DNA of 13,741 bases, from positions 9,899-23,639 of the forward strand of contig MGIN01000017.1 in the NCBI GenBank assembly GCA_001793775.1, given 5' to 3'. The notes beneath the pieces were generated by a model. That model worked only from the letters and a program-made list of their open reading frames with translations, searched no databases and was not told where the DNA came from. This DNA comes from Candidatus Wolfebacteria bacterium GWA1_42_9. Its GTDB lineage: Bacteria; Patescibacteriota; Minisyncoccia; UBA6257; JAGOQP01. Position numbers and translations under genes: made by a program. Below are positions 5,902 to 12,164 of this stretch, in pieces. Position 1 is the first letter of the stretch. The number at the start of each line of letters is the position of its first letter.

Positions 5902-5976
5902 GTTAGTAAAAAGTTAGTAAAGTTCATAAAGTTCGTAAAGCTTTACAAACTTCAAAACATTATAAACTTTACAAAC
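5902..5976. repeat. Inverted array of 9-base units (GTTnnTAAA)
   Basis: Units GTTAGTAAA, GTTCATAAA and GTTCGTAAA run left to right up to 5939. Their reverse complements (CTTTACAAAC types) then run to 5976. The centre is the perfect 12-bp palindrome GTAAAGCTTTAC (5935-5946). The array nearly fills the 82-base gap between the transketolase N subunit and the membrane protein and could fold into one long imperfect hairpin. There is no T run. Confidence 0.65.
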
Positions 5977-5983
5977 TAAATTT

Positions 5984-6322
5984 ATGTCTAACGTTATCGA
6001 ATGGGTGAAAAGAATATATATTTATATCTTTTCTGCGGTTGGTTTGATTTTGGTTATTATCGGGGGAGTGCAGATCATTAATTTGGGATTAAAAACCTGG
6101 GTCTTTACCAAAGCTGATGTCTATTATAACTACCCGGCACCCAGGGTTGTTCCGGAAAAGGGTCAGACAGTTCAGGAACCCGATCCCAAAGAATTGGAAG
6201 AGTATCAAAGAAATGATTTGGCCAGCCGTCGCCAAAGACAGGCAGCCAGTGCCATTGCCATGATTATTGTCGGCACCCCGCTGTTTTTGTACCACTGGCG
6301 TCTTACCCGCAAACAGTCATAA
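5984..6322 (+). CDS. Small two-helix membrane protein of unknown function
   Basis: 112 residues. Helix 1 is about 11-36 (IYIYIFSAVGLILVIIGG start), helix 2 about 86-105. A polar loop of roughly 45 residues with a proline- and glutamate-rich centre (PAPRVVPEKG, EPDPKELEEY) lies between them; a short basic end follows helix 2 (RLTRK). The N-terminal helix is reminiscent of DUF5671-type membrane domains, but I cannot confirm that. The gene sits between the two halves of transketolase, in the same direction, with 82 and 35 bases on either side. A functional link to sugar-phosphate metabolism is only positional. There is no signal peptide or catalytic motif. Confidence 0.75.
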   Translation: MSNVIEWVKRIYIYIFSAVGLILVIIGGVQIINLGLKTWVFTKADVYYNYPAPRVVPEKGQTVQEPDPKELEEYQRNDLASRRQRQAASAIAMIIVGTPLFLYHWRLTRKQS

Positions 6323-6327
6323 TTCGT

Positions 6328-6350
6328 CAGTAGTTGGTTATTAGTAGTTA
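6328..6350. repeat. Short spacer repeat before the transketolase C subunit
   Basis: Near-duplicate 10-base words TAGTTGGTTA and TTAGTAGTTA fill the short gap. Read on the opposite strand they give AACTACTAATAACCAACTA, similar in character to the in-gene stretch at 8257-8285 of the PfkB gene. Confidence 0.4.
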
Positions 6351-6357
6351 ATCGTAT

Positions 6358-7350
6358 ATGTTGAATCCCGACGCACAACTGAATCATAAGATTTTCGACA
6401 AAAGCTCTGACGAAGAGGCTCTTCGCGATGGCTATGGCAAAGGATTGGTGGAGGCCGGAAAAGAAAAGAACGTGGTTGTTTTAACCGGTGATTTGGAAGA
6501 ATCAACCAGGGTGAATTGGTTTAAGAAAGTTTATCCGGAAAGGTTTATTGAGTGCGGAGTGGCCGAGCAAAATATGGCGGCTATGGCTGCGGGTCTTGGA
6601 ATTTCCGGAAAGATTCCCTTTATCAATTCTTACGCCACTTTTTCTCCGGGAAGAAACTGGGAACAAATCAGGACTACTATCGCCTACAATGACTCCAACG
6701 TCAAAATTGCCGGACACCACGCCGGAATTTCCACCGGTCCGGATGGCGCCACCCATCAGGCAATTGAGGACATCGCCATTATGCGAGCAATGCCTAACAT
6801 GAAAGTTATAGTTCCTTGTGATGCCGAAGAGGCGAGAAAGGCAACGGTGGCGATGGTTTCTCTTTGGGGACCAATTTATATTCGTCTGGCTCGGGAAAAA
6901 ACCCCTTTGATAACTACCAAAGAAACTCCCTTTGTTTTTGGAAAAAGCTATCTTCTTTGGCAATCAAGAGGGCAGAGAATAGATGTGGCGATTATAGGGG
7001 CGGGGCCGCTGCTTTATAACGCTCTTTTAGCGGCCAGAGAATTAGGAAAACAAAAAATTAACAGCGTGGTTGTAAATCTTCATACCATTAAGCCGGTTGA
7101 TGGAAGGGCGGTGGTGGAGTGGGCCAAGAAAGCGGGAGCGGTGGTAACGGTGGAAGAACACAACGTTTTAGGGGGAGTGGGATCGGCAGTAGCCGAAGTT
7201 CTCTCTCAGAAATATCCGGTCCCAATCGAGTTTGTCGGGATTAAGGATATTTTCGGACAATCAGGAAAACTTCACGAATTGTGGAAGAGATATCATTTGG
7301 ATACTAAAGATATCGTTAATGCTGCCAAGAAAGCGGTAAAAAGAAAGTAG
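6358..7350 (+). CDS. Transketolase, C-terminal (pyrimidine-binding) subunit
   Basis: Completes the transketolase encoded from 5050. 330 residues. The pyrimidine-binding domain occupies about 17-185: ALRDGYGKGL (21-30), VLTGDLEEST (41-50), FIECGVAEQNMAAMAAGL (63-80) with Glu70, the residue that activates the cofactor in this family, and GISTGPDGATHQAIEDIAIMR (123-143). The transketolase C-terminal domain follows (about 207-325) with VAIIGAGP (210-217), VVNLHTIKPVDG (238-249), VTVEEHNVLGGVGSAVAE (263-280) and the FGQSG segment. All expected motifs are present. The pyruvate dehydrogenase and DXP synthase relatives share this layout, but the small N-terminal partner and pentose-phosphate neighbours favour transketolase. 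There is no Shine-Dalgarno before ATG 6358. Confidence 0.93.
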   Translation: MLNPDAQLNHKIFDKSSDEEALRDGYGKGLVEAGKEKNVVVLTGDLEESTRVNWFKKVYPERFIECGVAEQNMAAMAAGLGISGKIPFINSYATFSPGRNWEQIRTTIAYNDSNVKIAGHHAGISTGPDGATHQAIEDIAIMRAMPNMKVIVPCDAEEARKATVAMVSLWGPIYIRLAREKTPLITTKETPFVFGKSYLLWQSRGQRIDVAIIGAGPLLYNALLAARELGKQKINSVVVNLHTIKPVDGRAVVEWAKKAGAVVTVEEHNVLGGVGSAVAEVLSQKYPVPIEFVGIKDIFGQSGKLHELWKRYHLDTKDIVNAAKKAVKRK

Positions 7351-7372
7351 TGGGGATTAATGCAAGATACAT

Positions 7373-8437
7373 ATGTACGACATTATCACCATAGGAACGG
7401 TTTCGGTGGACACTTTTATCAAGGAGAATTTTCTCAAAACCGTTTCTGACAGAAAACATCTTGCCAAAATAGGTTTTAAGACCGGAAAGGCCCAGTGCCT
7501 TTCTTTTGGTTCCAAAATAGAAATCGAAGCGCCTCAAATCCATGTCGGGGGAGGAGCTTACAACGCCGCCGTCACTTTTTCCAGGGCGGGTTTTAAAACC
7601 GCCTCTTTTTTCAACGTTGGCGATGATAATGATGGTAAAATTATTGTAGGGGCGATAAAGAAAGAAAAAGCTACTCCTTTAGCTGTTGTTGATAAAAACA
7701 AACCCACCGCCCACTCTTTTATTCTTCTTTCCAAGAACGGAGAAAGGACTATCTTGGTTAGCCGGGGGTGTTCGGGGGCGATTGAGAAAAGAGAGATTCC
7801 CTTTAACGAACTCCTTCGACTTCGCTCAGGACAGGTCAGAACTGGATGGGCCTATGTTGTCTCTGGGAACATTCCCTTTTTTACCCTAAAATCCCTTTTT
7901 GATTTTTTCAAAAGAAACAAAATCTCTGTGGCACTGGCGCCCTCTAAGGATCTGATTCAATTGGGCTTAAGAAAAATATCTCCTCTTCTTAATTACTCGA
8001 AAGTGGTAACTCTCAATCGGGAAGAAGCATCTTATTTAACAGGCATTTCTTATTTTAAAAAAGAAAAGATTTTTAAGGTTCTTGATAAACACGTAGATGG
8101 TTTGGTGGTGATGACCGACGGTTCCAAGGGCGCCTATGTCTCTGACGGACGGACTCTTTTTGAATGCGGGATTTTTGAAGAGAAAAAAATAGTAGATCGG
8201 ACCGGAGCGGGAGATGCTTTTGGGAGCGGATTTGTGGCGGGACTTATTGAGACGGCTAACAACAAGCAACCGACGACTTACAACAAAAAACAGGTGGAGT
8301 ATGCTTTGCGGAGGGCGGAAGCGAACGCAACGGCAGTTATTGGAAAAGTAGGAGCGGCTGAGGGGGTTCTTACCAAAAATAATTTTTTGTCAGATAAGCG
8401 GTGGAAACATTTTCCGTTGAAAACAGCAAAATTGTAG
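7373..8437 (+). CDS. PfkB-family carbohydrate or nucleoside kinase
   Basis: ATP-dependent ribokinase-fold kinase; the substrate is not determinable here. 354 residues, somewhat long for the family because of two inserts. It has an N-terminal strand ITIGTVSVDTF (5-15), IHVGGGAYNAAVTFSRAGF (56-74), VTLNREEASYLTG (212-224), VVMTDGSKGAYV (245-256) and the PfkB signature DRTGAGDAFGSGF (275-287), with Asp281 as catalytic base. Insert 1 (about 147-156) is encoded by a hairpin repeat, insert 2 (about 296-307) by a spacer-like AAC-rich stretch. Neighbours suggest phosphorylation of ribose, a ribonucleoside or a fructose phosphate feeding the pentose-phosphate block; that is inference. The gene begins 22 bases after transketolase and ends one base before the next start. 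Confidence 0.9.
   Translation: MYDIITIGTVSVDTFIKENFLKTVSDRKHLAKIGFKTGKAQCLSFGSKIEIEAPQIHVGGGAYNAAVTFSRAGFKTASFFNVGDDNDGKIIVGAIKKEKATPLAVVDKNKPTAHSFILLSKNGERTILVSRGCSGAIEKREIPFNELLRLRSGQVRTGWAYVVSGNIPFFTLKSLFDFFKRNKISVALAPSKDLIQLGLRKISPLLNYSKVVTLNREEASYLTGISYFKKEKIFKVLDKHVDGLVVMTDGSKGAYVSDGRTLFECGIFEEKKIVDRTGAGDAFGSGFVAGLIETANNKQPTTYNKKQVEYALRRAEANATAVIGKVGAAEGVLTKNNFLSDKRWKHFPLKTAKL
7813..7830. repeat. Short hairpin repeat, copy 2 (in frame in the PfkB gene)
   Basis: CCTTCGACTTCGCTCAGG shares CCTTCGAC and GCTCAGG with copy 1 at 3545-3563, the loop differing. On the opposite strand CCT/AGG pair, followed by the same tandem G-A mismatches and a G-C pair. It encodes the LRLRSGQ part of the extra loop at about residues 147-153. 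Confidence 0.75.
8257..8285. repeat. Spacer-like AAC-rich stretch in frame in the PfkB gene
   Basis: Slipping words (AACAACAAGCAAC, GACGACTTACAAC) encode an Asn/Gln/Thr-rich loop NNKQPTTYNKKQ (296-307) between the GAGD helix and the next helix, where relatives have a short turn. It resembles the reverse complement of the spacer at 6328-6350. Confidence 0.4.
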
Positions 8438-8438
8438 T

Positions 8439-9698
8439 ATGTTAGCTTGCAAAAAAATTGCCAGAATCTTAAGAGCCGATAAGGACACGGTTCAAAATGT
8501 CTGTCTGACTTTGGAAAAAATAACCGGCAAGAAGGAAGTCCTAGATTCTATCTACGGAGAGAACATCTTAACGATTGGCAATCGTCTTAAAACAGTAGGC
8601 CTTTCTTTTAATTCGTCAGCCAAGCAGATATTTGACGTCTTGACGGCTAAACTGAACAGAGATAATCAACTGCTAAAAGATCTGATGGGCGGACCGGATC
8701 TTGCGCATGAGGAAGGCTATCAAACAGTTGCCAGCTTTGTCTCTTCAATCCCGGAAAATAAACGAGGTTTTTTTATAAAAAAAGAAAAATTTGTTGAATT
8801 TTTAGAAAAAACACCACCCCAAAAAATTATTGACATGTTTGGTTACAAATCGGTCGGAGAGCTTCTTGAAAAAGAGGATTGGAGAGAGATTGCCGCGGCT
8901 CTGCGTTTTGTCCAAGGCGAGGGCTGGATAAATTCAGTTTTTCTCGAGTCGTATAAATCCCTATCACCCTCCGATTTTGAGCAGAGAGATATTGAGATAA
9001 TAGCCCTAAATTCCAAATGGTATCAGTTGGGAGAAAAATTTATTGAGAAAAAATATCACAATATCAGCCACCTCAAAGAACTAGGTATTATTTTTATCAT
9101 TCCCTTGTCTTTGGATGTTCCCGGAGAATTAATGAGAAACGTCGGGTTGCTTTTTCATTACGTTAACGAGGTAAGGTTCTACTCCAAGATATTTGAGAGG
9201 ATCTCAAAAGATAATCAGAAATTTTATACGGAATTTTCTTCGCTTTTAAGAGGCGACGTGCCGGATAATCAAGAACTGTCTTTGTCTGGAGATTGGCTTA
9301 TTGTTCAAAGATATCTGGCCAAAGACGACGAAAATGACTGGCGTCTTTTTTCCCCCCATGTTAATCCCGAAGCGATACATTGGGAGAAAGCAGAAAAAAT
9401 GATTGTCGATTTGGGAAAGAAATATAATTCTGTCGCCGATGATTTTGCTTTTTGGTCAGGGTTAAATTGGGTAGGAGATTATTTCCCCACCGATACCGGT
9501 ATTGAGGTTTTGGTTAGTTTTAATTTAATTGATACCTCCATGTCTCTGATAAAAAAACAAGAGATGATTAAGTATCTTTATCACCATCAAGAATCTTTGT
9601 GGAACAAGATTTTCTCTTCTTATTTTGGAGAAGAAAAGATGGAAGAAATGATCAGGGAGAATATTGTCGAAGGATACATATCTTTTGACAATAAGTAG
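8439..9698 (+). CDS. Uncharacterised 419-residue protein of the sugar-phosphate block
   Basis: I do not recognise this protein. It appears soluble and mostly helical, with no signal peptide or clear membrane span (IIFIIPLSL at 217-225 is too short) and only two cysteines near the N-terminus (4, 22). The N-terminal 80 residues look like a separate helical bundle. The more distinctive C-terminal part has FHYVNEVRFYSKIF (239-252), LSLSGDWLIVQRYLAKDDENDW (280-301, split across two strands or helices), HVNPEAIHWEKAE (307-319) and DDFAFWSGLNWVGDYFPTDTG (334-354), rich in Trp, His and acidic residues that could bind a ligand or metal. The start lies one base after the PfkB stop, implying translational coupling. 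It is the last gene before a hairpin and the fba promoter. A role with the kinase is suggested only by this arrangement. Confidence 0.9.
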   Translation: MLACKKIARILRADKDTVQNVCLTLEKITGKKEVLDSIYGENILTIGNRLKTVGLSFNSSAKQIFDVLTAKLNRDNQLLKDLMGGPDLAHEEGYQTVASFVSSIPENKRGFFIKKEKFVEFLEKTPPQKIIDMFGYKSVGELLEKEDWREIAAALRFVQGEGWINSVFLESYKSLSPSDFEQRDIEIIALNSKWYQLGEKFIEKKYHNISHLKELGIIFIIPLSLDVPGELMRNVGLLFHYVNEVRFYSKIFERISKDNQKFYTEFSSLLRGDVPDNQELSLSGDWLIVQRYLAKDDENDWRLFSPHVNPEAIHWEKAEKMIVDLGKKYNSVADDFAFWSGLNWVGDYFPTDTGIEVLVSFNLIDTSMSLIKKQEMIKYLYHHQESLWNKIFSSYFGEEKMEEMIRENIVEGYISFDNK

Positions 9699-9762
9699 CT
9701 TGTGTCTTGTATGAATACGAGCTACTAGCTACGAGATACAAGATACAAGTGCGCGTTTTTTT
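9699..9762 (+). terminator. Long hairpin with T run closing the sugar-phosphate block
   Basis: Arms 9699-9712 and 9736-9749 (CTTGTGTCTTGTAT with ATACAAGATACAAG) pair over 14 positions with one G-T wobble. The inner loop contains AGCT-ACT-AGCT. A T run (9756-9762) follows after TGCGCG, so termination is plausible although the T run is six bases from the stem. The arms consist of the CTTGTATCT-type words seen as spacer repeats elsewhere in the window. Confidence 0.5.
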
Positions 9763-9776
9763 GATATACTAGGTTT
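9762..9776 (+). promoter_or_regulatory. Extended -10 promoter of fba, predicted leaderless
   Basis: TGA-TATACT ends at 9770, then six bases (AGGTTT) and ATG at 9777. The expected transcription start is the A of that ATG, which decides in favour of 9777 over the next in-frame ATG at 9780. No good -35 is present. Confidence 0.6.
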
Positions 9777-10655
9777 ATGATGTCTTTGCGTGAAGTAATA
9801 AAAGATGCTGAATCTCGTCATGTAGCTATCGGTCACTTTAATGTTTCCGATTTGGCTGCCTTAAAAGGCATTTTTTTGGCCGCCAGAGAAATTAACATTC
9901 CGATTATCATCGGCGTTTCCGAAGGCGAAAGGGAATTTATCGGAACTCGCCAGGTAGCCGATTTGGTTAAGAGCTTAAGAAACGAATTTGATTTTCCCAT
10001 TTTTCTTAATGCCGACCACACTCACTCGCTGGATAAAATTAAGGAGGCAGTGAAAGCGGGATTTAATGCCGTTCTCTTTGATGCCGGTCAGAAATCTCTT
10101 GAAGAAAATATCCAACTAACCAAAGAGGTGATTAATTTTGTTAAATCTTACAACGCCAGCCAGAAGACGGATGTTTTGGTTGAAGGAGAGCTGGGATACA
10201 TCGGCGGGGGGTCGGTTATTTTGGAAAGAATTCCTGAAGGGGTAACCATTAAAAAAGAAGATTTAACCCAACCGGAAGAAGCTAAACGATTTGTTTTGGA
10301 AACAGGAATAGATTTTTTGGCTCCGGCAGTCGGCAATCTCCACGGAATGTTCGCCGACGCTCCCGATCCGAATCTGGACATAGAAAGGATAAGGGAAATC
10401 AAAGAAGCGGCCGGCGTTCCTCTGGTTCTTCACGGCGGGTCGGGGATATCCGGCGATCAATTCAAGCTGGCTATTGGAGCGGGTATCTCTGTCATTCACA
10501 TCAACACCGAATTAAGAGTGGCCTGGAAAAGAGGATTGGATTTAGCGTTCCTCTCCCACCCCAATGAAATTGTTCCTTATAAAATTCTTCCGGAAGCGGT
10601 TCATGAAATCGAAAAAGTTGTTTTGGACAAACTGAGGATATTTAATAATCTTTAG
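9777..10655 (+). CDS. fba: Class II fructose-bisphosphate aldolase
   Basis: Zinc enzyme that cleaves or forms fructose-1,6-bisphosphate from dihydroxyacetone phosphate and glyceraldehyde-3-phosphate. 292 residues, the short class II type. Catalytic Asp80 and zinc ligand His81 lie in LNADHTHSLDKI (78-89); EGELGYIGGG (136-145) follows; the second and third zinc ligands are His189 (GNLHGMF) and His219 (VLHGGSG, 217-223); HINTELR (241-247) is the phosphate and substrate region. A tagatose-bisphosphate aldolase specificity cannot be excluded by motifs, but gap and transketolase nearby favour fructose-bisphosphate. The start at 9777 fits the promoter spacing; 9780 is the alternative. It is separate from the upstream block because of its own promoter and the preceding hairpin. 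Confidence 0.94.
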   Translation: MMSLREVIKDAESRHVAIGHFNVSDLAALKGIFLAAREINIPIIIGVSEGEREFIGTRQVADLVKSLRNEFDFPIFLNADHTHSLDKIKEAVKAGFNAVLFDAGQKSLEENIQLTKEVINFVKSYNASQKTDVLVEGELGYIGGGSVILERIPEGVTIKKEDLTQPEEAKRFVLETGIDFLAPAVGNLHGMFADAPDPNLDIERIREIKEAAGVPLVLHGGSGISGDQFKLAIGAGISVIHINTELRVAWKRGLDLAFLSHPNEIVPYKILPEAVHEIEKVVLDKLRIFNNL

Positions 10656-10669
10656 TTACGAAATACTAA

Positions 10670-11326
10670 ATGTGTACGAAAGTACAAAAAATACATTACA
10701 AGACAACGAATTTTATTTCGTATATTCGCAATTTTTTCGCCGCGCCTGCCAGCGAACGTTCCTTCACTCTGGTTGAACTTTTGGTGGTTATTGGTATTTT
10801 ATCTGTTCTGTCGGCGGCGACCGTTATTCTTATTAATCCGGCTGAAATCTTCAAAGAAAGTCGGGACGGGCAGAGAATATCTGATATTAGCACTCTGGCT
10901 ACCATCCTTTCAAAATACAAGTACGGCGGTATTCGAATTTCCTCATTGGGAAACGTTAACACTATCTATGTTTCCTTGGCGGATTCCAGTCAAACTTGCG
11001 CTAATCTGGGACTGCCCGCTCCTCCCTCTGAATGGAGTTACAACTGTGTTTCTTCAGCCAATCTTCAAAAAGTTGACGGCACTGGCTGGATTCCCGTTAA
11101 TTTTACCGGGTTTCCTACCGGCCCCTTGATTTCGGCTTTGCCGATTGACCCGACCAACGCCACCTCCTCCTCTTTTTTTTATTCTTATGCGGTTAATGCC
11201 GGCGGCAAATTTGAAGTTAATACAACTCTGGAATCTCTAAAGAAATTAAACGACACAGCTACCAGTGACGGCGGTGATAGCGCCAGTAAATTTGAGAAAG
11301 GGGAGATTTTAAACCTGCTCAACTGA
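10670..11326 (+). CDS. Type IV pilin-like (prepilin) protein
   Basis: 218 residues. A positively charged leader of 31 residues precedes the class III signal SFTLVELLVVIGILSVLSAA (31-50): hydrophobic helix with Phe at +1 and Glu at +5 (residue 36) if cleaved after Ser31. The usual residue before the cut is Gly; Ser here is uncommon. After the helix come a helical stalk (ILINPAEIFKESRDGQRISDISTL region) and a globular domain ending in a Gly/Asp/Ser-rich DGGDSASKFEKG segment seen in many pseudopilin-like proteins. It would be inserted in the inner membrane and cut by a prepilin peptidase, then act in a pilus or secretion pseudopilus. No assembly ATPase or peptidase lies in this window. The leader DNA contains small hairpins and the start at 10670 is the only ATG available. 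Confidence 0.85.
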   Translation: MCTKVQKIHYKTTNFISYIRNFFAAPASERSFTLVELLVVIGILSVLSAATVILINPAEIFKESRDGQRISDISTLATILSKYKYGGIRISSLGNVNTIYVSLADSSQTCANLGLPAPPSEWSYNCVSSANLQKVDGTGWIPVNFTGFPTGPLISALPIDPTNATSSSFFYSYAVNAGGKFEVNTTLESLKKLNDTATSDGGDSASKFEKGEILNLLN

Positions 11327-11332
11327 GTTATC

Positions 11333-11359
11333 TTGATTTTTGTCGGCACTTGTTATACT
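11333..11359 (+). promoter_or_regulatory. Promoter of rplY
   Basis: TTGATT (11333-11338), a 15-base spacer and an extended -10, TGT-TATACT (11351-11359). The predicted transcription start is 11366, giving a leader of about 53 bases before the bL25 ATG at 11419. The base at the predicted start begins a GTG codon. Confidence 0.55.
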
Positions 11360-11418
11360 CTCCTTGTGTTAATTTATGTTTTAAATGTTGTGACTTGGTC
11401 ACTGTCTTTACCAAACAC

Positions 11419-12084
11419 ATGTTTGAATTAAAAGCTCAAAAAAGAGATATCTTCGGAAAAAACGTAAAAAACCTCTTAAACCAGGGGACAATTCCTGCTG
11501 AAGTCTATGGTTCGGGAAAAGAAAACATCCACGTTTCTATTTTAGCCAGTGAATTCAAAACTATTTTCGGTCAAGCGGGAGAAAGCTCCATTATTAATCT
11601 AACAATTGATGGAAAAACTTATCCCGTTTTGGTTCACGATGTCCAGAAAGATTCTTTAGGAAACAATTTTATTCATATTGATTTTTATCAGGTTCGGATG
11701 GACAAAAAAATTACCACTCACGTCCCCCTTCACTTTGAGGGAGAAGCCCCGGCGGTCAAAGAAAAAGGAGGAGTTCTGGTCAAATCTGTGGAAAAATTGG
11801 AAGTAGAAGCTCTTCCAGCCGACCTTCCTTCCTCTTTGACTGTTGGCCTTTCTTCTTTAGACGATCTCCATAAGAGCGTTCATATTAAAGACATCTCCGT
11901 TCCTTCCGGAGTTAGAATTCTGGCTGATCCGGAGACGGTGGTAGCGACCATTACCGAACAAGTTCAGGAGGAAGTGGAAGTCAAAGAAGAAGTGATAGAA
12001 GGAGCTCCTGTTCCTGAAGCTGAAGAAGTGCCTCAAGAAACACCTGAAAATACCGAAGTTCCAAAAGAAAAGAAGGGTTCCTAA
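11419..12084 (+). CDS. rplY: 50S ribosomal protein bL25, long (CTC/TL5) form
   Basis: Binds 5S rRNA in the large ribosomal subunit. 221 residues. The N-terminal 5S-binding domain (about 1-95) starts with the typical FELKAQKRDIFGKN and has IPAEVYGSGKENIHV (25-39) and the VLVHDVQKDSLGNNFIHIDFYQV block (70-92). The C-terminal TL5/CTC domain (about 96-180) follows with VPLHFEGEAP and the V-KSVEKLEVEALPADLP segment. An acidic Glu/Pro/Val-rich tail occupies 181-221, probably disordered. The start is the ATG at 11419, matching the family N-terminus; the frame stays open upstream to about 11350 but that extension lies inside the promoter. No Shine-Dalgarno is present. Confidence 0.95.
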   Translation: MFELKAQKRDIFGKNVKNLLNQGTIPAEVYGSGKENIHVSILASEFKTIFGQAGESSIINLTIDGKTYPVLVHDVQKDSLGNNFIHIDFYQVRMDKKITTHVPLHFEGEAPAVKEKGGVLVKSVEKLEVEALPADLPSSLTVGLSSLDDLHKSVHIKDISVPSGVRILADPETVVATITEQVQEEVEVKEEVIEGAPVPEAEEVPQETPENTEVPKEKKGS

Positions 12085-12096
12085 ATATTTTCCTTG

Positions 12097-12105
12097 TGAT
12101 ATAAT
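12097..12105 (+). promoter_or_regulatory. Extended -10 promoter before the lytic transglycosylase gene
   Basis: TGA-TATAAT, a consensus extended -10. The predicted start at about 12112 falls inside the following hairpin sequence, so the leader would be about 53 bases to the ATG at 12165. A second candidate, TGG-TATATA at 12138-12146, would start at about 12153, close to the GTG at 12156. Confidence 0.5.
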
Positions 12106-12106
12106 G

Positions 12107-12136
12107 ACGGGGAGGCTATTTTGCCAGCCCCGTTTG
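12107..12136 (+). terminator. Terminator-like hairpin of rplY
   Basis: ACGGGG (12107-12112) pairs with CCCCGT (12128-12133), then a small internal loop and GGC/GCC, with loop TATTTT. A short T-rich tail (TTTGTT) overlaps the stem end. It lies 22 bases after the bL25 stop and overlaps the promoter just upstream. Confidence 0.5.
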
Positions 12137-12164
12137 TTGGTATATAAAAAATATCGTGTATTCT

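Noticed and set aside
6502..6963. 153-codon open frame on the minus strand inside the transketolase C subunit
   Set aside because: The plus-strand protein is clearly conserved there; the reverse frame is a compositional shadow with no recognisable motif.
3750..9749. Interpretation of the gap repeats as a CRISPR array or attachment sites
   Set aside because: Units are 7-10 bases, directly abutting and degenerate, without spacers; no cas genes, integrase or transposase are present.
11390..11402. GTGAC-TTG-GTCAC hairpin as a riboswitch or bL25 autoregulatory site
   Set aside because: Only five base pairs with no similarity to 5S rRNA loop structure that I can see; too little to call a regulator.
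11350..11418. TTG-started N-terminal extension of bL25
   Set aside because: The start codon lies inside the promoter -10 region, and the family N-terminus matches the ATG at 11419.
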